The translations under genes were made by a program, and so were the position numbers. A DNA stretch of 8,509 nucleotides, taken from assembly GCA_013813125.1 (NCBI GenBank), contig JACCSH010000200.1, positions 1 through 8,509 of the forward strand, read 5' to 3'. The notes beneath the pieces were generated by a model. It saw only the letters and a list, made by a program, of their open reading frames with translations. It was not told the origin of the DNA and ran no database searches. Position 1 is the first letter of the stretch; each line of letters starts with the position of its first letter. Shown here one piece after another: positions 1 through 6,297 of the stretch. The stretch comes from Nocardioidaceae bacterium. Its GTDB lineage: Bacteria; Actinomycetota; Actinomycetes; Propionibacteriales; Nocardioidaceae.

Positions 1-892
1 CGGCCGGCTCAATGAGCCGGCTGGCCGCCTGGTGGACGTACGACCGGGTGCTGCTCAGCTCGATCGACATCTTCGCCAGCTGGGCACGGATCGTGGGGAG
101 CGCTGACAGGCTCTGGTCGAGATGCTCCAGCTTTGCGGCGCTGGTGTGCCGCACGGCTGCATCGACCGCGGCCTGGCTCAGGCCCACCGAGACGGCGGCG
201 TTCCCGAGGTTGAACCAAGGCATCACGGCTTGCAGCATCAGGTCGAACCCACCGCCGGCGTCCCCCAGCCGGTAGCTCTCGGGCACCTCAACATCGAAGG
301 TCATCGGGTTGGAGGCGTTGCCCCGCAGGCCCATGCCGCGCCAATCGCCAGACACTGAGATACCGGGGCTGTCCGCTGGGATCGCAAAGATGTCGACGGT
401 GTTGGCGTCGGCGTTGAGCGTCGATGTGACGTAGACGTCGGCCTCCCCGGCGGAGGTGACCCAGCTCTTGCGGGCATCGAGCAGCATTCCGGCACGGTTG
501 CGCCGCGCCTTGGACACCGGTGCCCAGAAGTGCGAACGGGATCCCACCTCGGAGAAGGCGAGGGATCCCAAGACGTCCCCGTTGGCGAGGGCGGGCAACA
601 GGTCTGGGAGTCCTGGTGGAGGTGCAGCAGCAACCGTCATCGCGGCGCTGACGTGCATCAGGTAGATCATCGCCGTGGACCCGCAGGCACCGGCGACGGA
701 ACTGATTGCGTCCACGAGCTCGTGGGGACCAGCACCCAGGCCGCCGACCTCAACCGGGAGCGTGATACCCAACAGCCCTGATTCCCTCAGCGCGGTGACC
801 GAGGCAGCCGGAAAGGTCGCATCGGCGTCGACCTTCTTTGCCGATTCGCGTGCGACGGCGACAACTGACTCAAGCCGGGCTTGCAGATCCAT
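1..892 (-). CDS. Acyl-CoA dehydrogenase-family flavoprotein (3' end cut by window edge)
   Basis: The minus-strand frame is open from the ATG at 892 to the left edge: 297 residues, so roughly the last quarter of a normal acyl-CoA dehydrogenase (about 380-400 aa) is outside. Visible in order: the alpha-helical N-terminal domain (residues about 1-105, with VTALRESGLLGITLPVEVGG at 32-51 and GACGSTAMIYLMH at 68-80), the flavin/substrate motif SLAFSEVGSRS at 110-120, the beta domain with KSWVTSAGEADVYV at 142-155, and the start of the C-terminal helical bundle. The catalytic Glu of true dehydrogenases would lie in the missing part, so dehydrogenase and FMN/FAD-dependent monooxygenase (DszC/SfnC-like members of the same fold) cannot be separated. 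The start is supported by GAGGGAG nine bases upstream. It overlaps the upstream DoxX-like gene by 23 bases, implying an operon with translational coupling. Family assignment is firm; substrate is unknown. Confidence 0.88.
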   Translation of the reverse strand, partial: MDLQARLESVVAVARESAKKVDADATFPAASVTALRESGLLGITLPVEVGGLGAGPHELVDAISSVAGACGSTAMIYLMHVSAAMTVAAAPPPGLPDLLPALANGDVLGSLAFSEVGSRSHFWAPVSKARRNRAGMLLDARKSWVTSAGEADVYVTSTLNADANTVDIFAIPADSPGISVSGDWRGMGLRGNASNPMTFDVEVPESYRLGDAGGGFDLMLQAVMPWFNLGNAAVSVGLSQAAVDAAVRHTSAAKLEHLDQSLSALPTIRAQLAKMSIELSSTRSYVHQAASRLIEPA

Positions 893-1811
893 CCTGGCGT
901 GCTCCCTCTGCGGCGGAAGATGTGACGAGTAACCGTGCGGTTGCAGCGCTGACCACGGTGGCGCACAGGAAGAAGGCGGCGGAGGTGTTGGAACCTCCCA
1001 GCCAGACGTCGGTCCGACTCAGCTGTGCGTAGAGGGACAACGCGGCCACACCCGCCACGCCAGCCGCTGCCAGTCCGCTCCCACGGTGGCTCCGGGTCGC
1101 CGCCACGAGCATGAGAGCAGCGATCGCGATAAGCACCCCGGCACCGAGCAGATTGTAGCTGCCCAGCGAGATCGACAGGTCCGGCCCACCGAGCTGTGAG
1201 CCGGACGACGCCAAGGGGTCCTCATCAACGGCAAGCACCAGCGCAACGACGCCCGTGACGCCGACGAGGACGCCCCACGCACGCAGCAACCGGACCGCGG
1301 CGCGGCCACCACGACCGGCGTCCGCGTCCGCGCGGACCGAGTCGACGGCCGCACTGCGGCCTGACGCAGTGAACAGCAGCGTGACGTGGATCCCGATCAT
1401 CATCCAGTACGCCCACGGCCACTCCCCGGGCGTCCCCGCGACGGAGAGCCCGATGGCCAATGATTGGCCGACGCCGACGAGGGCGGCGAGGCGGACGAGG
1501 GTGCCGGTGATCAGCAGCACCGCCAACAGTGTTTCGACGACCAGAACCATCCAGCCGAACGCGGTGAAGTTCGGAAGCACGAGCTGCTCCACCACCCAGC
1601 TGTACGGGGGGAACACCGGGTGGTCAACCGCATCACGGGTGAAGCCGTACAGCCCGTTCCCGCTGTCCTGACCGAAGTCGGGGGGGCTCTTCCAGGACAC
1701 GTTGTAGAGCCACAGCAGGCCGACCAGGATGCGGAGCCCGGCCAGTGCGGCGGCGCTTGCCCGTGGGCTGGCGTCGACGGCCGGCCGGATCGGCGCACGC
1801 AACCATGGCAT
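870..1811 (-). CDS. DoxX/DoxD-like integral membrane protein
   Basis: A 313-residue membrane protein (from the ATG at 1811). Numbered from the alternative GTG start at 1853, hydrophobic segments fall at about 36-53, 95-117, 119-140, 147-165, 188-209, 233-252, 258-277 and 290-310. The first four, with the RILVGLLWLYNVSWKSPPDF stretch near the N-terminus, resemble DoxX/DoxD (small subunit of thiosulfate:quinone oxidoreductase) proteins; the last four form an extra C-terminal membrane unit. There is no CXXC pair; the only clear membrane cysteine is in FFLCATVV. I chose ATG 1811 because AAGGAG sits nine bases upstream and the extension to GTG 1853 would merely translate a nine-base tandem repeat (PAKPAK). 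The gene is followed by the acyl-CoA dehydrogenase gene (23-base overlap) and is divergent from ccdA-like DNA. Role inferred as membrane redox or quinone-linked electron transfer; unproven. Confidence 0.8.
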   Translation of the reverse strand: MPWLRAPIRPAVDASPRASAAALAGLRILVGLLWLYNVSWKSPPDFGQDSGNGLYGFTRDAVDHPVFPPYSWVVEQLVLPNFTAFGWMVLVVETLLAVLLITGTLVRLAALVGVGQSLAIGLSVAGTPGEWPWAYWMMIGIHVTLLFTASGRSAAVDSVRADADAGRGGRAAVRLLRAWGVLVGVTGVVALVLAVDEDPLASSGSQLGGPDLSISLGSYNLLGAGVLIAIAALMLVAATRSHRGSGLAAAGVAGVAALSLYAQLSRTDVWLGGSNTSAAFFLCATVVSAATARLLVTSSAAEGARQDGSASPA

Positions 1812-1820
1812 TGCCGTTAG

Positions 1821-1826
1821 CTCCTT
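1821..1826 (-). promoter_or_regulatory. Shine-Dalgarno site deciding the start of the DoxX-like gene
   Basis: On the minus strand this reads AAGGAG, followed by nine bases and ATG at 1811. It is the best ribosome binding site near this gene and favours ATG 1811 over GTG 1853. Confidence 0.65.
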
Positions 1827-1847
1827 CGCGGGTTTCGCGGGTTTCGC
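1821..1847. repeat. Nine-base tandem repeat GGGTTTCGC
   Basis: GGGTTTCGC occurs at 1830-1838 and 1839-1847, and a degenerate copy CTCCTTCGC at 1821-1829 contains the Shine-Dalgarno site of the DoxX-like gene. It lies in the probable 5' leader of that gene and abuts the longer repeat that starts at 1843. Confidence 0.8.
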
Positions 1848-1887
1848 GCACACATTACCCTGCTATTCGCGCACACATTCCTGCTAT
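1843..1887. repeat. Two-copy imperfect direct repeat, period 23 bases
   Basis: Copy one spans 1843-1866 and copy two 1866-1887. Both share TTCGCGCACACATT followed by CCTGCTAT; copy one carries two extra bases (AC) between these halves. On the minus strand each reads ATAGCAGG(GT)AATGTGTGCGCGAA. The array lies upstream of the DoxX-like gene in the region shared with the divergent ccdA-like gene. It could be a pair of regulator half-sites spaced about two helical turns apart, or a simple slippage duplication. Confidence 0.75.
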
Positions 1888-1943
1888 CGGTCGGTCGCGC
1901 CGATCTCGTTCGATCCGCCGATGCCGTGGCTGGGACGCGGTCG

Positions 1944-1949
1944 TAGCAT
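1944..1949 (+). promoter_or_regulatory. Possible -10 box (TAGCAT) for the ccdA-like gene
   Basis: TAGCAT fits the actinobacterial TANNNT pattern and lies about 45 bases before the preferred ATG at 1994. I see no convincing -35 element at 16-18 bases upstream, so this is only a candidate. Confidence 0.2.
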
Positions 1950-1993
1950 AGAGTCGTTAGAAGAACTGCAGGCCAGAGAGAGCGGTGCGAGGC

Positions 1994-2872
1994 ATGAGTC
2001 AGTTGGTGTTCGCCTACGGAGTAGGGATGCTGGCGCTCGTCAGCCCGTGTGGCTTCATGATGCTGCCGGCGTTCCTTGCGTACAACATCGCTGACAGCGG
2101 CAGCGTGGCCGGATCACGCACGCACCGGCTGAGCAAGGGGCTCGCGGTGGGGCTCGCGGTGAGCGCCGGATTCGCCGGCACCTTCCTCGTGGGTGGATTG
2201 CTGGTCTCAGCAGGACTTCGATCGCTGACGGACGCCGTGCCGTGGTTCGGCGTGGTGGTCGGCTCGCTGCTGCTCGTGTTGGGTCTGGGCATGCTCGCTG
2301 GGCGCTCGGTGCGGCTGAACGTGCCCCTCAACCGGCTGGCCCGACCGGGTACCGGGACCGGCCGCACCGTAGCCTTCGGCGCCGGCTACGCACTGACGCA
2401 GCTCGCGTGCGGGATGGGCGGCCTGTTGGCCGTAGTCGCACAGGGGATGGCCAACTCCTCGATCGCCGGCACTGCCGGCGTCTTCGTGGCCTTCATCGCG
2501 GGCGCCACCTCGCTGCTCGTCCTCCTGGCGCTGTCGAGCGCCCTCATGAGCGACGCCCTGGTACGGGGTGTTCGACAGGTGATGCCGATCGTGGGACGCA
2601 TCTCCGGAGCGGTGCTCGCGGTGTCGGGTGCTTACCTCGTGGTGTATTGGGCTCCCGCGCTGTTCGGGGGCGCCGAGGCGGACAATCCGGCCAGCAGGTT
2701 CGTCCATAAACTGTCGGCCGATTCCCGATCGTTCCTGCAGGACAACCAATTGCTGATCTCGGTCGCGGCAGTGCTCCTGGTCGCGACGACGGCTGCTGCG
2801 ATCCTTCGTGGCAGGCGCGCCGAGACGGACATCCCGCGGTCCGAGGACGAGCACCAGGACGTCCGACTCTAA
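1994..2872 (+). CDS. ccdA: CcdA/DsbD-family thiol-disulfide transmembrane protein
   Basis: A 292-residue membrane protein of the cytochrome c biogenesis CcdA family (DsbD transmembrane core), which passes electrons from cytoplasmic thioredoxin across the membrane to extracytoplasmic thiol partners. The diagnostic start ALVSPCGFMMLPAFLAYN gives the first membrane cysteine (residue 19), and QLACGMGGLL gives the second (residue 139); these form the redox pair of the family. About six hydrophobic segments make up the core, and a seventh near the C-terminus (ISVAAVLLVATTAAAIL) follows a linker of about 40 residues, an extension beyond minimal CcdA. Start choice is uncertain: GTG 1985 is in frame (three residues longer); purine-rich AGAGAGAG at 1975-1982 is two bases from the GTG and 11 from the ATG. 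It is divergent from the DoxX-like gene. No thioredoxin-like partner (TlpA/ResA) or cytochrome gene is visible here, so the client is unknown. Confidence 0.88.
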   Translation: MSQLVFAYGVGMLALVSPCGFMMLPAFLAYNIADSGSVAGSRTHRLSKGLAVGLAVSAGFAGTFLVGGLLVSAGLRSLTDAVPWFGVVVGSLLLVLGLGMLAGRSVRLNVPLNRLARPGTGTGRTVAFGAGYALTQLACGMGGLLAVVAQGMANSSIAGTAGVFVAFIAGATSLLVLLALSSALMSDALVRGVRQVMPIVGRISGAVLAVSGAYLVVYWAPALFGGAEADNPASRFVHKLSADSRSFLQDNQLLISVAAVLLVATTAAAILRGRRAETDIPRSEDEHQDVRL

Positions 2873-2883
2873 GCGCAGCTGGG

Positions 2884-2958
2884 TGCCCCCAACGGGGTTC
2901 GAACCCGTGCTACCGCCTTGAAAGGGGCGGCGTCCTGGACCACTAGACGATGGGCGGC
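2884..2958 (-). tRNA. tRNA-Glu (anticodon UUC)-like gene with two insertions, possibly a pseudogene
   Basis: The minus strand folds as a tRNA: T-arm ACGGG-TTCGAAC-CCCGT, D-arm around TCGTCTAGTGGTCCAGGAC, anticodon stem CCGCC/GGCGG, acceptor 3' strand TGGGGGC and discriminator A. Two positions deviate from a canonical tRNA-Glu. The 5' acceptor strand reads GCCGCCCA, which pairs perfectly only if one G is bulged. The anticodon loop is CCTTTCAA, eight bases rather than seven, with one extra C before the usual CTTTCAA. The total length is 75 instead of 73. This suggests a decayed copy, an unusual tRNA, or two sequencing errors. It lies 11 bases after the convergent ccdA-like stop codon. Confidence 0.75.
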
Positions 2959-3023
2959 GCGTGCTTGACGGAGCGCGAAGCCGCTAGCAGGCCCGCCTGG
3001 CAAGCTGCCTCCGGGTCGGACGC

Positions 3024-3470
3024 TCAGCCGTTCAGTCCAGCCTCCTGGGCCTCGAGCAGCCGGTCGGGGACGGTCGTGTCTGGCGTGAAGTCCTCACCGA
3101 CGCTGTAGGAGACGACTACCAGATGGCTACCCGACACCGACGCGACGGTGAACGATCGGATGAGCTCGACACCGCTGGAGTCGATCTCGGCGTCTTCAAC
3201 GATGAGGTGGTCCGAGGCGGACTCGCGAAGGCGGTACTCACCGGTCATCCCGGACCCGAAGTCCCGAGACGGGCACGACGCGTGGGCCCGGCGCAGCGCC
3301 GCCACCCTGGTGGACGCCGTCGCGGCGTCCGCGTACCCGCCAACCGTGCCCCTCTGTCGGGCCACGTCGATTCCTCGCGCACCGCCCACTCGAATGGCTT
3401 CGGCGTCGCTGGACGACGAGCGACGAGCTCGGGCCGCGTCCTGGCACCGGCTGCCTCCAGGAGCTAAATG
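3024..3470 (-). pseudogene. C-terminal remnant of an unidentified protein
   Basis: The minus-strand frame ending at the TGA at 3024-3026 reads like protein over its last 100 or so residues: GGYADAATASTRVAALRRAH, then CPSRDFGSGMTGEYRLRE, then VELIRSFTVASVSGSHLVVV and the terminal RLLEAQEAGLNG. The alternating hydrophobic strands and the Ala/Arg helix with a Cys-Pro recall extracytoplasmic sensor-like domains of actinobacterial lipoproteins, but I do not recognise the family. No signal peptide or plausible start is found. The frame stays open leftwards to 3710, but beyond about 3480 it merely runs antisense to the TetR relic on the plus strand. The beginning has therefore been lost, or is frameshifted in the arginine/serine-rich stretch near 3400-3470. 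The exact left limit is a guess. Confidence 0.45.
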
Positions 3471-3528
3471 ACGCGACGTCGGTCGACGCCATCGTCCTGA
3501 ATCAGCAGAACCAGCGACGATTTCTCGG

Positions 3529-3812
3529 ATGCCCGCTGGGGCCATTGCCGGTGAGGTGGTAGAGCAGGGCGAGCGACTTCGTGAGATGGCCGCAGATGCG
3601 TTCCAGCGGTGGGAGTCGGAGCTGGGGGACGGGCTCGCCGTGATGCAGTCACGAGGGCTGCTGCGCCCCGGAGACTGACATCCGGGCTCTCGCGGAGACG
3701 ACGATCGCAACCCTGCAGGGCGGCTACCTTCTCAGCTCGGTGAAAGCGCCACAACCAGCCGATGCGCAATGCCGTTGCCGCCGCTCGACGAGACCTCCGG
3801 CTGTGGTGCGCC
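3529..3812 (+). pseudogene. TetR-family regulator, C-terminal half, broken over three frames
   Basis: Only the ligand-binding C-terminal domain of a TetR-type repressor remains. Frame one (ATG 3529 to TGA 3676-3678) gives MPAGAIAGEVVEQ, REMAADAFQRWESELGDGL and MQSRGLLRP. The similarity continues one base out of frame from about 3671 as TDIRALAETTIATLQGGYLL up to SSVK near 3745. It then shifts by one more base near 3741-3760 to QPMRNAVAAARRDLRLWCA, ending near 3812, although that frame stays open to the TGA at 3915. Joined, these make the normal order of a TetR C-terminal domain (PAGAIA, AxxFxRWE, DGL.MQ.RG.L, ATLQGGYLL, P.R.AV..AL..L). The DNA-binding helix-turn-helix half is absent. Two independent frameshifts plus the missing N-terminus show it is dead. 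Its former target is unknown. Confidence 0.72.
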
Positions 3813-3889
3813 GGGGCACCCCACATCAAATGGGGACGCTCGGAGGGCCATCTAACTTTGCGGTTCCGGGTCCTCGCAGGGGGGCCTCT

Positions 3890-3908
3890 GGGGCACATAG
3901 GGGGCACA
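3890..3908. repeat. Two direct GGGGCACA repeats, period 11 bases
   Basis: GGGGCACA occurs at 3890-3897 and 3901-3908, spaced by one helical turn, between the TetR relic and the tRNA-Lys fragment. Possibly a protein-binding pair; may be chance in G-rich DNA. Confidence 0.3.
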
Positions 3909-3933
3909 CGAGGGTGACCAACACTGATGGGTG

Positions 3934-3951
3934 CTGATCGTCGGCGATCAG
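3934..3951 (+). other. Perfect hairpin CTGATCG-TCGG-CGATCAG (possible terminator)
   Basis: A perfect seven-base-pair stem with a four-base TCGG loop, followed on the plus strand by TCTTTG rather than a full U-run. It lies about 120 bases after the recognisable end of the TetR relic. It may be an old terminator or a DNA site near the tRNA-Lys scar. Confidence 0.4.
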
Positions 3952-4010
3952 TCTTTGCCCAGCTCATAACCCACTTACGGCCTGTGCAACCCGATCAGAA
4001 GGACGGTCGG

Positions 4011-4062
4011 ATCGGACTTTTAATGCGCGGGTTGTGGGTTCGAGTCTCACGGTGACCCACCT
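4011..4062 (+). pseudogene. 3' portion of a tRNA-Lys (UUU), att-site-like scar
   Basis: ATCGGACTTTTAAT matches the 5' anticodon stem and loop (anticodon TTT) of a tRNA-Lys. It is followed by a variable region, a T-arm GTGGG-TTCGAGT-CTCAC, an acceptor 3' strand GTGACCC and ACC. The 3' anticodon stem reads TGCG where TCCG would pair with CGGA, and the T-stem carries one G-T wobble. The bases before 4011 cannot form the D-arm or the matching acceptor strand (GGGTCAC is absent upstream). So only the part from the anticodon arm to the 3' end is present. This is the portion that tRNA-targeting integrases duplicate, so it is best read as the far attachment site of an integrated element, or as a deletion scar. 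Confidence 0.7.
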
Positions 4063-4202
4063 CGTTGCACACCGGCGTCGGCGCTGCCCAGGCACCGGAT
4101 CAGGATTAAGGCAGGCGCCCAGCACCACCACTGTGTGTTGTTTCCTATGGCGCCTTCCGGCAGTCCAACACGTCGGTTTACACGAACCCTCACGGAACCG
4201 GG

Positions 4203-5567
4203 TCAGAGCCCGATGACCGCGTTCCGAACCGCATCCAGGCTGCGCTCCACGTCGTTATCGGTAGTCGCCCAGTTGCTCACCGAGATCCGCAGCACTGCGC
4301 AGTCCCGCCAAGTCGAGCCTGTCATCCAGGATGTGCCGTCCGCTAGTAGTCGGCGCACGACCTCCTCCGTGCGCTCATCGGTCCCGAACGTCGCGCACAC
4401 CTGGGTGAAGACCACATCGTTGAGCACTGTCACGTCCGCGATTTCCTCGAGACCGGTGGCGAAGGTCGAGGCGTGCCGGCAAAGACGCTCCACGAGTTCC
4501 GCGACACCGGACCGTCCGAGTGCACGCAGCACCGCCCATACGGGAAACGCACGCCCGCGCCGCGACAGCTCGGGGACCTTGTCGAACGGCTCACCCATCT
4601 CGTCGTGGAGGAGATACGGGCCGTGCACACCCATGGCGGCACGTAGAACCGCCGGGTCACGGACGATCACGATGCCGGAGTCGTAAGGCACGTTCAACGT
4701 CTTGTGCGCGTCCGTGGTCCAGGAGTCCGCGGCCTCGTGCCCGCTGATCAGGTGACGGTACGCCGGCGAGGCAGCCGCCCACAGACCGAACGCGCCATCA
4801 ACATGCACCCAGGCCCCCCTGGCGTGTGCAGCCGCGATCAGGTCGGTGAACGGGTCGAAACCGCCGGAATGCACATTGCCTGCCTGGAGTACGACGATCG
4901 TCGGCACACTTTCCCCTTCAAGCGCGGACTCCAGCGCCTCGGCACGCAACCGCCCCTGTTCGTCGACCGCGACGACCTCGGGTCGCCCCAAACCCAGGTA
5001 ACGAAGAACCAGGTCGACGGTGTCGTGTCGCTCTGCTCCCACGAGGACTCGGACCCGTGGTCCGCCGGTCAGCCCCCGCTCGGCAACGTTCCAGCCGACC
5101 TGTCTGAGCACGGCGTCGCGCCCGGCGGCGATTCCGGTGAAGTTCGCCATGGTCGCGCCCGTCACGAATCCGACTGCACTGCCGCTGGGCAGCCCGAGAA
5201 GGTCGATCAACCAGGCGCTCGCGACGTCCTCGACGGCACTGTGGGCCGGGGTCACTCGACGCAGGCCGCTGTTTTGGTCCCAGGCGCTGACTAACCAGTC
5301 GGCCGCGAGGGCGGCCGGATGGGTTCCGCCAATGACGAAACCGAAGAAGCGCCCCGACGGCATAGCGGTGAGGCCCGGATCGCAGGCAGCGACCAACAGG
5401 TCGACCACCTCTGCCGGATCAGACCCGGCGTGTGGAAGGGCCGTGCCGAGCGCCTGTGTCACCTGGTCGATGGAGGCTTGTGGTGGGACGGGCCGATGCT
5501 GCAGGGACGACAACCAGTCCAATGCGTGGCGGTGCGCCCGATCCAGGGCGGCTGAGTGATCCTCCAT
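4203..5567 (-). CDS. Group II pyridoxal-5'-phosphate-dependent decarboxylase
   Basis: 454 residues from ATG 5567 (an in-frame GTG at 5582 adds five; neither start has a well-spaced Shine-Dalgarno site). The protein belongs to the glutamate/aromatic-L-amino-acid decarboxylase family (fold type I PLP enzymes, cytoplasmic). Numbered from the GTG: substrate-side motif RFFGFVIGGTHPAALAADWL at 78-97; phosphate-binding TGATMANFTG at 141-150; cofactor-stacking His in ERHDT (186); HVDGAFGLWAAAS at 260-272 with the PLP-ring Asp262; and the Schiff-base lysine 294 in TTDAHKTLNVPYDSG. The length is normal for bacterial members. HVDGA replaces the commoner HVDAA, as I recall for an actinobacterial subgroup often labelled simply as a PLP-dependent decarboxylase. 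The amino acid substrate cannot be told from sequence. The gene appears to stand alone, 140 bases from the tRNA-Lys relic and about 155 from the next gene. Confidence 0.9.
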   Translation of the reverse strand: MEDHSAALDRAHRHALDWLSSLQHRPVPPQASIDQVTQALGTALPHAGSDPAEVVDLLVAACDPGLTAMPSGRFFGFVIGGTHPAALAADWLVSAWDQNSGLRRVTPAHSAVEDVASAWLIDLLGLPSGSAVGFVTGATMANFTGIAAGRDAVLRQVGWNVAERGLTGGPRVRVLVGAERHDTVDLVLRYLGLGRPEVVAVDEQGRLRAEALESALEGESVPTIVVLQAGNVHSGGFDPFTDLIAAAHARGAWVHVDGAFGLWAAASPAYRHLISGHEAADSWTTDAHKTLNVPYDSGIVIVRDPAVLRAAMGVHGPYLLHDEMGEPFDKVPELSRRGRAFPVWAVLRALGRSGVAELVERLCRHASTFATGLEEIADVTVLNDVVFTQVCATFGTDERTEEVVRRLLADGTSWMTGSTWRDCAVLRISVSNWATTDNDVERSLDAVRNAVIGL

Positions 5568-5655
5568 GACCTCAGTCTGCACCGGCTCGACCAGTCATCG
5601 CCAGACTCAGCTGCTGGTCCACTCACCCGGCGATGTCGGTGCCTGGGTCGTAGGA

Positions 5656-5669
5656 CGGCTCACGAGCCG
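5656..5669 (-). terminator. Weak hairpin CGGCTC-GT-GAGCCG after the nucleotidyltransferase
   Basis: A six-base-pair perfect stem about 55 bases beyond the stop of the nucleotidyltransferase gene, read on the minus strand. The two-base loop and the absence of a U-run make it a weak terminator candidate. Confidence 0.2.
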
Positions 5670-5723
5670 AATACATCGCCGCACGTCCCCCATATCCCGC
5701 GCGATGCCGCTCGAGCCCGCCGC

Positions 5724-6296
5724 TCAGCCGACTGGTTGGAGAGTCACCTGCGGGTCCTCGATCGAAGCTTCCTGGTGCTTGCTGCTTGACCACCGGCGTA
5801 GCGCGGGCCCGTCAGGTGGAATTCTCGGGTTCAGCTCGTTGAGAAGCCCAAGATCGTGGACGTCTTGAGGACGGGGCTCGTAGCCGGTGTGCAGGAGCCG
5901 CTGGTGGGCGGCGGTCAGGCGGGGCACCTCGCGACCAGCGAGGTTGCCGGTCGCAAAGCAGTCCGCCGGGTAGTCGAACCGGGTGCCGTTCAGCCCGGCC
6001 TGCATCCCGCTGCCGTCGGCAGCCAGCCGCACCGGGTGCACGTCTACCCAGCCTCGCTTGGCTGCGACGACCTCGACCCGGACCGGCAGCAAGTCCGTCT
6101 CCTCCGCGTAGCCCCGCGCGGCCAGGAGGCTCAGGCACTCCGCGAGCCGCTGGGCTTCGACCAGGAGGTCGCGGTCGCGGTGCTCGCGGGTCTGCCGACC
6201 CACGAGCGCGTCAATACCCCAGCCGCCGGTGACCCACAGCCGCATCCCCGTCGCTTGCAGTACGCGGAGGACGGCGAGCACCTCGTCCTGGTCCAC
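5724..6296 (-). CDS. LinA/AadA-like nucleotidyltransferase (aminoglycoside/lincosamide modifying type)
   Basis: 190 residues starting with GTG at 6296. The N-terminal polymerase-beta-type nucleotidyltransferase core is visible: VTGGWGIDALVGRQTREHRD at 22-41, with the GGW.ID motif at 24-29 and the metal-binding D41-x-D43 in HRDRDLLVE. A further acidic/His strand WVDVHPV lies at 83-89. It is followed by the DYPADCF/LTAAHQRLLHTGYEPR C-terminal part typical of the small family containing lincosamide adenylyltransferase LinA and aminoglycoside 2''-nucleotidyltransferases. Such enzymes transfer AMP from ATP to a hydroxyl of an antibiotic, but many chromosomal members have no known substrate. The GTG lies one base after the TGA of the upstream methyltransferase gene (TGACGTG), with no good Shine-Dalgarno site, so translation is probably coupled. 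Confidence 0.82.
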   Translation of the reverse strand: MDQDEVLAVLRVLQATGMRLWVTGGWGIDALVGRQTREHRDRDLLVEAQRLAECLSLLAARGYAEETDLLPVRVEVVAAKRGWVDVHPVRLAADGSGMQAGLNGTRFDYPADCFATGNLAGREVPRLTAAHQRLLHTGYEPRPQDVHDLGLLNELNPRIPPDGPALRRWSSSKHQEASIEDPQVTLQPVG

Positions 6297-6297
6297 G

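Noticed and set aside
3..21. Nine-base-pair palindrome (GCCGGCTCA / TGAGCCGGC) as terminator
   Set aside because: It lies inside the acyl-CoA dehydrogenase coding frame (SRLIEPA) with a one-base centre and no U-run; probably coding coincidence.
2207..2854. 215-residue open frame on the minus strand
   Set aside because: Fully antisense to the ccdA-like gene, Gln/Arg/His-rich and without hydrophobic or domain pattern; a shadow frame created by GC bias.
3024..3710. Single intact 228-residue minus-strand gene
   Set aside because: The first half is Ser/Arg/Pro-rich and lies opposite the TetR relic; only the C-terminal part reads like protein, so I call a remnant instead.
3812..3960. Integrase gene remnant next to the tRNA-Lys scar
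   Set aside because: I looked for tyrosine-recombinase motifs (R...HxxR...Y) in all frames between 3812 and 4010 and saw none.
4704..5294. 196-residue plus-strand frame
   Set aside because: Antisense to the PLP decarboxylase core; composition is typical of a reverse-frame shadow.
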